Positions 5,975 to 12,274 are shown, counted from the stretch's first letter. The stretch is 13,946 nt of DNA from an uncultured Candidatus Saccharibacteria bacterium (GCA_938018005.1 CALIJG010000035.1:1-13946); one strand, 5' to 3'. Translations and numbers: made by a program. The notes: a model not told the origin generated them from the letters alone.

Positions 5975-6349
5975 TTACGCCAGTTCGACGGTAGCGCCAG
6001 CCTCTTCCAAGGTCTTCTTGGCAGCTTCAGCGTCGTCTTTGCTGACCTTTTCTTTGATTGGGCTTGGTGCGTTGTCGACCAAAGCTTTTGCCTCACCTAG
6101 GCCAAGGCCAGTGAGTTCCTTAACAGCCTTGATGACAGCAACCTTTTGGCCACCAACTTCTTTGAGGGTGACGGTGAATTCGGTCTGCTCGTCTTCAGCA
6201 GCACCAGCGTCGGCGGCTGGGCCAGCGACAGCAACTGCAGCAGCAGCTGGCTCAATGCCGTATTCGTCCTTGAGGACATTTTTGAGTTCGTTGACTTCCA
6301 GAACGGTCAAAGCAACCAGTTCTTCGGCCAGTTTTTTCACATCTGCCAT
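5975..6349 (-). CDS. rplL: Ribosomal protein L7/L12
   Basis: Stalk protein that recruits translational GTPases to the large subunit and binds the ribosome through L10. The 124 residues are of normal length. The N-terminal dimerisation domain (1-33) starts MADVKKLAEELVALTVLEVN. An Ala/Gly/Val-rich flexible hinge (about 34-50) leads to the C-terminal factor-binding domain (about 54-124), which contains EFTVTLKEVGGQKVAVIK and a GLGLGEAKALVDNAP segment. The ATG at 6349 has AAAGGA with an 8-nt spacer. It lies 87 nt downstream of rplJ; the gap holds a small GTGCG/CGCAC hairpin (6370-6389) that may tune expression of rplL relative to rplJ. It ends with a strong terminator. Confidence 0.98.
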   Translation of the reverse strand: MADVKKLAEELVALTVLEVNELKNVLKDEYGIEPAAAAVAVAGPAADAGAAEDEQTEFTVTLKEVGGQKVAVIKAVKELTGLGLGEAKALVDNAPSPIKEKVSKDDAEAAKKTLEEAGATVELA

Positions 6350-6436
6350 GATGGATTCCTTTCAATGATGTGCGGTAGAATTATCGCACGAGTTATTGTC
6401 TGCCTAGTGCAAACGTTAGTACAATGCTGCGCTTGG

Positions 6437-6964
6437 TTACGCAGCCGCTTTGGCGTCTTCGATGCCATCGAGCAACGCATGAAGGTTGCCCGAAAGTGCG
6501 TTGGTAGTGTCGTGTACTGGCGAGAGCAGCTGTGCCACCACTTCGGCCACCAGCTGGTTCTTGCTTGGCAAGCCAGCCAGTGCAGTAACATCGGCTGTGT
6601 TGAGAGCTTCACCTTCGCCACTAAAGCCAGCAACCAACTGAACTGTTGGATGCGTCTTAGCAAACTCGTGCAACACCTTCGCTGCCATCACTTCGTCATC
6701 TGGCGAGATTGCATAAAGCAATTGCCCAGCCAGGGCCGAAGTGTCGGTATCTTTGTAGGTGTCATGCTGCGCAAAGGCAACACGCACGAGACGGTTCTTC
6801 ACCACCTTAATGACAACACCAGCTTCGCGAGCTTCGCGGCGCAACGCCTGCAGATCTGCCACACTTGTCCCTTGGTAGGTCGCAACAGCAGTGCCCTTTG
6901 CCTCTGCGAGAAGTTCGCTCATTTCAGCCACCAAAGCTTGTTTTTTATCTTTGGAAATTGCCAT
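6437..6964 (-). CDS. rplJ: Ribosomal protein L10
   Basis: Anchors the L7/L12 dimers to 23S rRNA and, in complex with L7/L12, represses its own mRNA. It has 175 residues from the ATG at 6964 (MAISKDKKQALVAEMSELL), preceded by AAAGGA with a 9-nt spacer. The frame stays open 46 codons further upstream, but that stretch is the structured leader and shows no protein conservation pattern. The N-terminal rRNA-binding domain includes the YQGTSVADLQALRREAREAG block and KVVKNRLVRVAF. The C-terminal helix that binds L7/L12 dimers ends in an Ala-rich tail (EDAKAAA). Transcription starts about 267 nt upstream at the promoter near 7238, and rplL follows in the same unit. Confidence 0.97.
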   Translation of the reverse strand: MAISKDKKQALVAEMSELLAEAKGTAVATYQGTSVADLQALRREAREAGVVIKVVKNRLVRVAFAQHDTYKDTDTSALAGQLLYAISPDDEVMAAKVLHEFAKTHPTVQLVAGFSGEGEALNTADVTALAGLPSKNQLVAEVVAQLLSPVHDTTNALSGNLHALLDGIEDAKAAA

Positions 6965-7231
6965 AAGATAAAATCCTTTCTTTGGAGTTGTAATACCTAT
7001 GCACACCGAGAAGGAGTGCAGTATTACTGGTTTGTTGTTGTATCCGACCGCATTGTTAATGTCCGACATATGCCGCAAAAAATCGCCTCTGCACGATTGC
7101 AAAGACGAGTCTCGAGTTTCGTACTAAACGCTAGCGTAAGATGCCACGGCGTATCCGAAATTCCCTCGGTAGCATACTTATCGGCTGCTTTGTTGTGCAT
7201 AACAGCCCGCTACGGTCTTTGGCAATGTCTG
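6965..7231 (-). ncRNA. L10 autoregulatory leader of rplJ-rplL mRNA
   Basis: A leader of about 267 nt lies between the promoter and rplJ. On the minus strand it begins with the CCAAAGACCGTAG block typical of bacterial L10 leaders (about 7210-7223). A two-part stem pairs GTAGC (7209-7213) with GCTAC (7169-7173), and GGCTG with CAGCC. Between the two parts is an asymmetric loop, G against GATAAGTAT, which fits the kink-turn site bound by L10(L12)4. A CCGA/TCGG hairpin follows at once. Nearer the gene, an imperfect TGCAC/GTGCA hairpin (7000-7020) could be the attenuating element, but no T-run follows it, so control is more likely translational. Confidence 0.7.
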
Positions 7232-7237
7232 GAAGAA

Positions 7238-7267
7238 ATTATAGCAGATGATGGTAGGTGGATGCAA
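7238..7267 (-). promoter_or_regulatory. Promoter of rplJ-rplL
   Basis: Minus strand: -35 TTGCAT (7262-7267), 18-nt spacer, extended -10 TGCTATAAT with TATAAT at 7238-7243. The expected start is near 7231, just before the L10-leader core. It lies in the gap directly after the RelA/SpoT-like gene. Confidence 0.7.
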
Positions 7268-7304
7268 GATGTAGATAGAGGTGATCTTAGGTGAGCGGGC
7301 TATG

Positions 7305-9470
7305 CTACAGAACCGAGGAGCTTGCATTAAGAAGGAGGTCATTAATTGCCTTATTTATTTTCTTAATGCGGCGGTAGCTTGCTTTGTTGACTGTCCTTTT
7401 GCCAAAGTTTTTCTTACGCCCATTGAGTGCACTCATACTTGCGAGCTGTTTTTTAGTTGGTTCAAGCCGATAGCCAAGTTGTTTACTTAACTTATATAGG
7501 ATGTGTGCAGCTACGCCATAGCGTGCCGACTGCCGATCTTTTTCGGTGAGAACTTGAATTTCGAAGGGTAGAATGCCCGATGTATGGTCTTCGTAGAGCC
7601 CCGTTATCTTTGAGACATGGAAGTCCTTCTTATTCTCTTCTTTGAATTCTATATATTGCTCAGGGTCAATATTGAAATAGCGTTCTTTAAACTTTGTTTT
7701 GATATAATTGATAAATTCTGTGCGCCCCTCGACTTTGAGCATTTCGTCTCGGCTTGGTGCAGCGTGCGGTGTGACAGAGTAACCTTTCTCATCGTAGCCT
7801 TCATCGCCCTGAGCAGGTAGCTGATTATCTTGAATAAGTTCATCTTGTGAGCGATAAAGAACATTACTATTATCGACCATTTTAAAGAATATATCTACTA
7901 GACTTGCTCGATCTTTTGCGATTAGTGTCATACCAAGAATATCAAAAGGTATCTCGACTGAGTTGTCTTTATTTTCACGATCGAGAAGAGACACTTCCTT
8001 TGGTGTAATTTCGTTGAATTCCCCATAGAGCTCACTCAGATGTGTGTCTATAAGCTTGAGCAAAGAATCTGCTACCTTTTTGTTGTATATATACGGCATC
8101 TCACCTCGAATATATTCTCGAGTGAGATTCCAGTCTTCGTTTTTTTCCTCATTTTTCTGATCAGTCCTCTTCTTGTTGTATGCCTCTAGAGAACTATTAA
8201 CAAGGGTAGAATCTTGAATATTTTGGCGTTCTGTTTCATGTTGTTTCTCTGCTTTTTCTGCCCATTCTGCAAGCTTTTGCGCCAGAGAGCCAACCGACTT
8301 TAGGCGAAACACCAATCGTAGTAGATCAGTAATAATATCTCCATTGCCTATTACAATGTCGTGGTCCGACTCTCCACCAAGTATTAGTTCGATACCATAA
8401 TTGGCACTGCTATCAATATCACCGACCATAGATTTGAGTATTCTGTGGACGATAGTGCCATAGTTTTGATTACGCTCTTTGGCCGTGATGGTTTCTTCGG
8501 GGTTAGCAGCACCCAATACACCAAGCTCTGATAGTATCTGCTCGGCAAGGTCCACAAAATGCCCTTTGCCAGTATTGCGCAGCTGGAGGCATATCACTTT
8601 ACTCCGCAATGCCATTGCTAGCCCATCAAAGCCAATAATCTCACATAGCGGTGCAAGTAGTGCCTCGCTCTTGTAGGCTAGCTCATAGGCCTCCGGGGTA
8701 TCGTAGCGCGTATTATTAAGCATGTTAAGTGTGCTAACCGACTCCATAAATATGGTCGACAGTCCGACATTATGCCCTGTCCGCAAAAGGTCATTGAGGT
8801 CAAGCATATTCATTGGCTGCTGCCAAAGTTGTTTCATCGTCATTTCGGCCTGTATACGATCATGTGTCGCGGCTTCAAGGCGCTGGTCTTGCCTGCTCTC
8901 TTCAGTAAGATATTGATTTTCTGCACCACTAGATAGAGATTGGTCATTTGTTATCCCTTTGGATTTTTTAAGTCTACTTACCCTTTTAACGGCACTGTAG
9001 AGTGATTCTTTGCTCTGAGTAATTGGATCCGACTCAACCTTTTGTGTGTTCATGAATTTTTGCCACGAGCTCGACAATCGTGTCGTGTCCATCATGATTG
9101 ATACGATCTGATTAAACTTTTCTCTTGCTGCTTTTTTATCATTGCTGCCAGCGTGATCTTGCTCTATTCTTTGACGGAGAGCGGCAAGATTATTGATGTC
9201 AAGTAACTCATCACGGTTACCCGCCGCACAGAGCAAATATGCAGTATAAGCGCTGTGGTTGCTATATTTTGCAAACAGCTCCCCAGCGAAGTCTCGCATA
9301 AGGCTGAGGCCCGATACGATTTGCTTTGTTTCAGATTCTGGTATGTCAGTGAGATTGAGCGCTTTTTCGTATATATCATATCGATCTTTATCAAAGCACA
9401 CGTTTGTCTCGTGTGCTGCAGTGCTATTTGTCGGTCTAGTGGCCGTACGCTCTCTCGTTAGATTCGACAC
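7305..9470 (-). CDS. Strongly diverged RelA/SpoT-like protein
   Basis: 721 residues, about the size of a full RelA/SpoT homologue, enzymes that make or degrade (p)ppGpp. Two stretches support the relationship. Residues 241-296 (FMESVSTLNMLNN... then YKSEALLAPLCEIIGFDGLAMALRSK) follow the end of the hydrolase domain and its linker. Residues 505-662 follow the synthetase: IPFDILGMTLIA keeps the metal-binding Asp (D510), and FEIQVLT (E637) keeps the Glu of the EIQxRT motif, before YGVAAHILYK (651-660). Key motifs are missing. I find no HD/ED hydrolase signature near NHSAYTAYLL (71-80) and no RxKxxxSxxxK substrate loop before D510. EIQ is followed by V-L-T instead of I-R-T. Residues 408-450 are a highly charged insertion, and the C-terminus (670-706) is Lys/Arg-rich. 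The GTG at 9470 lies about 4 nt into the predicted transcript, with no Shine-Dalgarno. GC is near 40%, lower than its neighbours. Enzymatic activity is uncertain. Confidence 0.65.
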   Translation of the reverse strand: MSNLTRERTATRPTNSTAAHETNVCFDKDRYDIYEKALNLTDIPESETKQIVSGLSLMRDFAGELFAKYSNHSAYTAYLLCAAGNRDELLDINNLAALRQRIEQDHAGSNDKKAAREKFNQIVSIMMDTTRLSSSWQKFMNTQKVESDPITQSKESLYSAVKRVSRLKKSKGITNDQSLSSGAENQYLTEESRQDQRLEAATHDRIQAEMTMKQLWQQPMNMLDLNDLLRTGHNVGLSTIFMESVSTLNMLNNTRYDTPEAYELAYKSEALLAPLCEIIGFDGLAMALRSKVICLQLRNTGKGHFVDLAEQILSELGVLGAANPEETITAKERNQNYGTIVHRILKSMVGDIDSSANYGIELILGGESDHDIVIGNGDIITDLLRLVFRLKSVGSLAQKLAEWAEKAEKQHETERQNIQDSTLVNSSLEAYNKKRTDQKNEEKNEDWNLTREYIRGEMPYIYNKKVADSLLKLIDTHLSELYGEFNEITPKEVSLLDRENKDNSVEIPFDILGMTLIAKDRASLVDIFFKMVDNSNVLYRSQDELIQDNQLPAQGDEGYDEKGYSVTPHAAPSRDEMLKVEGRTEFINYIKTKFKERYFNIDPEQYIEFKEENKKDFHVSKITGLYEDHTSGILPFEIQVLTEKDRQSARYGVAAHILYKLSKQLGYRLEPTKKQLASMSALNGRKKNFGKRTVNKASYRRIKKINKAINDLLLNASSSVL

Positions 9471-9480
9471 AGTGCATACA

Positions 9481-9509
9481 ACTGTAGCAAAGTTAATAAA
9501 AAATCACAA
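9481..9509 (-). promoter_or_regulatory. Promoter of the RelA/SpoT-like gene, near-leaderless
   Basis: Minus strand: -35 TTGTGA (9504-9509), 17-nt spacer, -10 TACAGT (9481-9486). The GTG start lies 10 nt beyond the -10 box, leaving a leader of only a few bases. The spacer is T-rich. Confidence 0.5.
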
Positions 9510-9519
9510 GGGTTAACCC
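9510..9519. promoter_or_regulatory. GGGTTAACCC palindrome abutting the -35 box
   Basis: A perfect 10-bp palindrome touches the upstream edge of the -35 hexamer of the RelA/SpoT-like gene. It is suitably placed for a dimeric regulator, but only one copy is present. Confidence 0.3.
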
Positions 9520-9559
9520 CTGAAGGGCATGTCTATACTGTTATAGATAGTGGGTAAAT

Positions 9560-9583
9560 GCGCAATATCAGAGAGCTTTGCGC
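9560..9583. repeat. Hairpin in the tmk / RelA-like gap
   Basis: GCGCAA and TTGCGC form a 6-bp stem with a 12-nt loop. It sits in the 184-bp space between tmk and the next gene. A smaller CTATA/TATAG hairpin lies 20 nt to its left (about 9533-9546). Neither has a T-run; their role is unknown. Confidence 0.35.
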
Positions 9584-9632
9584 TATGCAAGTGTAAGGGT
9601 GCTTATGATGACCTCCGCTAAGGTTTTACTGT

Positions 9633-9658
9633 GTAAAATAGCCCCATGGGTATTTTAC
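9633..9658. repeat. Inverted repeat at the tmk stop codon
   Basis: GTAAAATA and TATTTTAC (9633-9640, 9651-9658) form an 8-bp stem spanning the tmk stop. AT-rich pairing with a TATTTTA arm could give weak termination or 3'-end protection. It is not a canonical terminator. Confidence 0.35.
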
Positions 9659-10353
9659 TTGTAATTTGTATTAATAATCGAGAGGATCTCGCGCTGTATC
9701 TTGCGCGGAGACTTACGTTCGCCAGTATCGCTGATGCACTGGATTATAGGTACCTGGTAGTCTTTGGCAAGCATACGATAGCCTGTGTGGACGCGCTGCT
9801 GGAAGTCTTTCTCTTGTGTTTCGAAAATGTCGGGAGCTGTGGTAGGCGTACCTCGCTGCTGGATGCGATGTATACGCTCCTTCTCATCGTTGAGCGTGAG
9901 GATGATGAGATAGTCTGGGGTGAGATAGCGTTGGCTGGTAAATAAGCCGGTAATGTGCCGAATATGTTCTTGACTCAGGCCTTCGCCATACCCCTGATAT
10001 GCGAGTGTCGAAAAATAATTGCGGGACGCTAGGACAGTTTCGCCCCGCTCCAGCGCTGGTTGAATAATCTGCTGCCATAGCTCGCGCCGTGCAGTACTAA
10101 GTAGTGCGAGATTAATCTCTGGGTCGCGACGGAGATTGCCATTTTTGATAACGGTGCGGAGATAGTGAGCAATTGGCGTGGTCTGGGCTGAGTCATCGCT
10201 GCTTGGCTCTTCGATAACCGTCACTGAATGGCCCTGAGCTCGATAGTGTTTGGCGAGGAGCTCCACTTGGGTGGATTTGCCGGTGCCATCAATCCCCTCA
10301 ATGACGATATAGTTACCTTGATATCGAGCTTTCTCACCACGTTCTATATTCAT
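9655..10353 (-). CDS. tmk: Thymidylate kinase, divergent
   Basis: Phosphorylates dTMP to dTDP with ATP, the step before dTTP in both salvage and de novo routes. 232 residues. The P-loop is GIDGTGKS (20-27) after IVIE, with the ARRELWQQII helix (88-97) and the catalytic segment SRNYFSTLAYQG (110-121). The LID is near GTPTTAPDIFETQ (168-180). Departures from the standard enzyme: the REPGGT loop reads EEPSSDD (48-54), DRY reads SRN (110-112), and the LID arginine of DRxE is absent (DIFE). The family still fits by order and spacing. The N-terminal 12 residues precede the first beta strand. The ATG at 10353 has GAGGGG about 10 nt upstream and lies 18 nt after the previous gene, so the two form an operon. 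Confidence 0.88.
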   Translation of the reverse strand: MNIERGEKARYQGNYIVIEGIDGTGKSTQVELLAKHYRAQGHSVTVIEEPSSDDSAQTTPIAHYLRTVIKNGNLRRDPEINLALLSTARRELWQQIIQPALERGETVLASRNYFSTLAYQGYGEGLSQEHIRHITGLFTSQRYLTPDYLIILTLNDEKERIHRIQQRGTPTTAPDIFETQEKDFQQRVHTGYRMLAKDYQVPIIQCISDTGERKSPRKIQREILSIINTNYK

Positions 10354-10371
10354 TGCAAAATACCCCTCACC

Positions 10372-10881
10372 CTATATATCAATCTCCCGCAAAAGAGTTT
10401 TTGGTGGTATCACATCCTTTGTTATATAGTCTGCAAATATCTGCCTCGCCTGCTCTCCGGTAAATAACTCTTCTGGATGAATCTGTATTGTAAATGGCTT
10501 GCCATCGCGCTGCCAAGTGAGTGGAACGAATCGCTCTTTATCGGCCACTGGCTCTCGGGCAATCACATAGTGGATATATGGATACTGGGCTGTGTGATTG
10601 CCTGGATCCGGCACCCGCACCTCTATAGTCATGCCGGTATTCGACCCAGCACATTGCATGTAGTAGCCATCAGCCAAGCTATCCTTTGGCACATTCTTTG
10701 GATGGTCAATACCATCTGGCAGGGCCCACACGCAGATACTAAAGCAACGGTTGCCATCAAGGACAGTTGGGTCAGCAATAGCCTGGCTCACCTTTTGTGC
10801 AACCTGCTCTGGTGTCTGTGGCTGCAAAAATCGCTCAAGATAACCAACGCTACCAACGAGTGAGTAGACATATTTTTTCAT
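10372..10881 (-). CDS. Unrecognised protein, possibly Imm1-like (169 aa)
   Basis: No firm family. The first 45 residues are helical (LERFLQPQTPEQVAQKVSQA). Then a beta-rich middle section follows: CFSICVWALPDG (46-57), YMQCAG, MTIEVRVPD and YPYIHYVIAREP. The C-terminus, ELFTGEQARQIFADYITKDV then IPPKTLLREIDI, is a helix followed by a final strand. That ending resembles the close of Imm1-type immunity domains, where an acidic helix precedes a P-x-x-x-x-W/R-E segment, but the match is loose. No signal peptide or membrane helix. The ATG at 10881 has a perfect GGAGGT site with a 5-nt spacer. It is the first gene of a two-gene operon with tmk. A weak TACTAT -10 with TGGAAT -35 lies upstream, inside a GGTGAT/ATCACC inverted repeat (10901-10932). 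Confidence 0.7.
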   Translation of the reverse strand: MKKYVYSLVGSVGYLERFLQPQTPEQVAQKVSQAIADPTVLDGNRCFSICVWALPDGIDHPKNVPKDSLADGYYMQCAGSNTGMTIEVRVPDPGNHTAQYPYIHYVIAREPVADKERFVPLTWQRDGKPFTIQIHPEELFTGEQARQIFADYITKDVIPPKTLLREIDI

Positions 10882-10900
10882 ATAGCACCTCCGTTACTAT

Positions 10901-10932
10901 GGTGATGAATGAAATAGTATGAGAGTATCACC
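10901..10932. repeat. Inverted repeat upstream of the 169-residue gene
   Basis: GGTGAT (10901-10906) and ATCACC (10927-10932) flank a 20-nt AT-rich centre holding a possible -10 box (TACTAT on the minus strand). It could be an operator or a leader stem-loop. Short arms limit confidence. Confidence 0.3.
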
Positions 10933-10971
10933 ACTCATTCCATCATATCATGTATAGGTAGGCACATAAAT

Positions 10972-11002
10972 AATACTGCCAGCTTCCCTGACTGGCAGTA
11001 TT
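10972..11002 (-). terminator. Terminator-like hairpin after rplA
   Basis: An 11-bp perfect stem (10972-10982 with 10992-11002) with a 9-nt loop starts 24 nt after the rplA stop. On the minus strand it is followed by ATTTATG, a poor T-run, so termination may be partial and may let some transcription reach the tmk operon. Confidence 0.65.
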
Positions 11003-11026
11003 ATAGCGAGTGCTATACGCTTATTA

Positions 11027-12007
11027 CTAGTCGAGTTTGTGCTCAACCTTGATGCCGGGCCCCATCGTCGTTGCAGCTGCGATGGATTTGACATACACAC
11101 CCTTGAGTGAGCTTGGTTTCTGAGCTTGCAAGCTTGCGAAGAAGGCATCAGCGTTAGCGCGGAGCTTCTCTGTACCAAAGCTTACCTTGCCGATACTGAG
11201 GTGAATCGCGGCTTGCTTGTCTACGCGGTACTCCACCTTACCAGCTTTTGCCTCAGTGACGGCAGTTGCAATGTCAGTTGTTACAGTACCGCTCTTTGGG
11301 TTAGGCATCAGCCCTTTTGGCCCAAGCAGACGGGCGTATTTACCAAGCTTTGGCATGTACTGCGGGGTGGCGATCAAAACGTCAAAGTCTAACGTGCCTT
11401 TGTCGAGCAACTTGATGATAGCCTCCTCGCCAGCAATGTCTGCCCCAGCTTTGGTAGCAGTTGCAACCTCGGCTTCTGGCGCAAAAACGGCAACGCGAAC
11501 AGTCTTACCTGTACCGTGTGGCAAGACTACTGTCGAGCGGATATTTTGATCAGCCTGGCGTGGATCAACACCAAGGCGGACGTGCAGCTCAACACTCGCA
11601 TCAAACTTAGCAGGATTGGTCTCAGTCGCAAGCTGGAGTGCTTCGTCTAGCGAGTACGCCTTATCTTTTTCAACCTTCTCAGCTAACTTACGATAGGCCT
11701 TACCGCGGCGCTCAATTAGTAGGCGAACCTTAGGTGCGGGTCCTTTCTTGATAGCTGCATCGACATCACCCTGAGGCGTTGTATCGCCAGCCTCTTTGCG
11801 GGCTTCTTTCTCAGCCTTCGCTTCGGCCTCGTCGAGAGCCTTTTGGCTGCGCTTACCAGCCTTTGCCACGGTGGCTTCGCGCTGAGCAATGACATCCTTG
11901 TCGTTTGCGGCCGCGATAGCTGCCTCAATCTCTGCAATAGTGTTTTTTTCTGAAACATCGAGTTTCAGCTCTGCTGCTTTTTCGAGCAGATCGGCTTTTT
12001 TTGCCAT
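11027..12007 (-). CDS. rplA: Ribosomal protein L1 with N-terminal extension
   Basis: Large-subunit stalk protein that binds 23S rRNA near the E site and represses its own mRNA. It has 326 residues, about 100 more than usual. The L1 core runs from about 101 to the end: RGKAYRKLAEKV, FDASVELHVRLGVDPRQADQ, LPHGTGKTVRVAVF, LLGPKGLMPNPKSGTVT (227-243), VEYRVDK and MGPGIKV near the C-terminus. The extension begins KADLLEKAAELKLDVSEKNT with AEIEAAI (5-31), resembling a helix-extended-loop-helix/SAP-like fold. An Ala/Lys/Glu-rich charged linker (about 35-95) follows. The ATG at 12007 is chosen because AAAGGA lies just before it, while the ATG 7 codons upstream would place the binding site inside the gene. 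rplK is not adjacent. A leader with an L1-binding-type motif precedes it. Confidence 0.96.
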   Translation of the reverse strand: MAKKADLLEKAAELKLDVSEKNTIAEIEAAIAAANDKDVIAQREATVAKAGKRSQKALDEAEAKAEKEARKEAGDTTPQGDVDAAIKKGPAPKVRLLIERRGKAYRKLAEKVEKDKAYSLDEALQLATETNPAKFDASVELHVRLGVDPRQADQNIRSTVVLPHGTGKTVRVAVFAPEAEVATATKAGADIAGEEAIIKLLDKGTLDFDVLIATPQYMPKLGKYARLLGPKGLMPNPKSGTVTTDIATAVTEAKAGKVEYRVDKQAAIHLSIGKVSFGTEKLRANADAFFASLQAQKPSSLKGVYVKSIAAATTMGPGIKVEHKLD

Positions 12008-12019
12008 AGTATCCTTTCT

Positions 12020-12048
12020 GTGGTGCAAGCGGCTTGGGTGCCTCCCAC
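12020..12048 (-). promoter_or_regulatory. L1 autoregulatory motif in the rplA leader
   Basis: On the minus strand the leader holds GTGGGAGG (12041-12048), a short spacer, then CCGCTTGCACCAC ending at 12020. GTGG pairs with CCAC around an asymmetric loop. This matches my memory of the L1-binding element that usually precedes rplK-rplA and mimics the 23S L1 site. It ends a few bases before the AAAGGA ribosome binding site, so L1 bound here would block translation. Confidence 0.6.
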
Positions 12049-12068
12049 GTTTACTGATTAACCTTTCT

Positions 12069-12074
12069 AGTATA
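12069..12074 (-). promoter_or_regulatory. Extended -10 promoter of rplA
   Basis: TGTGCTATACT on the minus strand, an extended -10 (TATACT at 12069-12074). The -35 region is poor, as expected when TGn compensates. The start near 12062 gives a leader of about 55 nt that includes the L1 motif. It diverges from the tRNA promoter. Confidence 0.55.
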
Positions 12075-12138
12075 GCACATATGGCCCCGCAGCATGAGAT
12101 AATACACTTGTGTAATATGAGATAACGGAGCAGTTATT

Positions 12139-12168
12139 TTGAGCACGCACTGCCAGTTGTGCTATAAT
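12139..12168 (+). promoter_or_regulatory. Promoter of tRNA-Pro
   Basis: -35 TTGAGC (12139-12144), 18-nt spacer, extended -10 TGCTATAAT with TATAAT at 12163-12168. The transcript would start about 6 nt before the mature tRNA 5' end. Confidence 0.7.
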
Positions 12169-12180
12169 GAGAGACGTTGT

Positions 12181-12256
12181 CGGGGTGTGGCGCAGCTGGT
12201 AGCGCGTACGGCTGGGGGCCGTGAGGTCGCAAGTTCAAGTCTTGTCACCCCGACCA
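12181..12256 (+). tRNA. tRNA-Pro (anticodon GGG), CCA encoded
   Basis: The full cloverleaf can be drawn. Acceptor CGGGGTG/CACCCCG (7 bp); D arm GCGC/GCGC with loop AGCTGGTA; anticodon arm TACGG/CCGTG with loop CTGGGGG, giving anticodon GGG (12214-12216) and G37. The variable loop is 5 nt; the T arm is GCAAG/CTTGT with loop TTCAAGT. The discriminator base is A, followed by genomically encoded CCA. GGG reads CCC/CCU proline codons. It is a single transcription unit with its own promoter and terminator. Confidence 0.95.
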
Positions 12257-12274
12257 TTGAGTCAACACTCAAAC

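Noticed and set aside
6965..7102. 46-codon upstream extension of rplJ
   Set aside because: It covers the structured leader. The ATG at 6964 has a good ribosome binding site and the canonical L10 start.
6146..7294. 382-codon plus-strand frame opposite rplJ/rplL
   Set aside because: It is antisense to two certain ribosomal genes and their leader, with Cys/Trp-rich nonsense composition.
12008..12028. Upstream ATG giving L1 seven more residues
   Set aside because: It would put the AAAGGA ribosome binding site inside the gene, and it lies right against the L1-binding motif.
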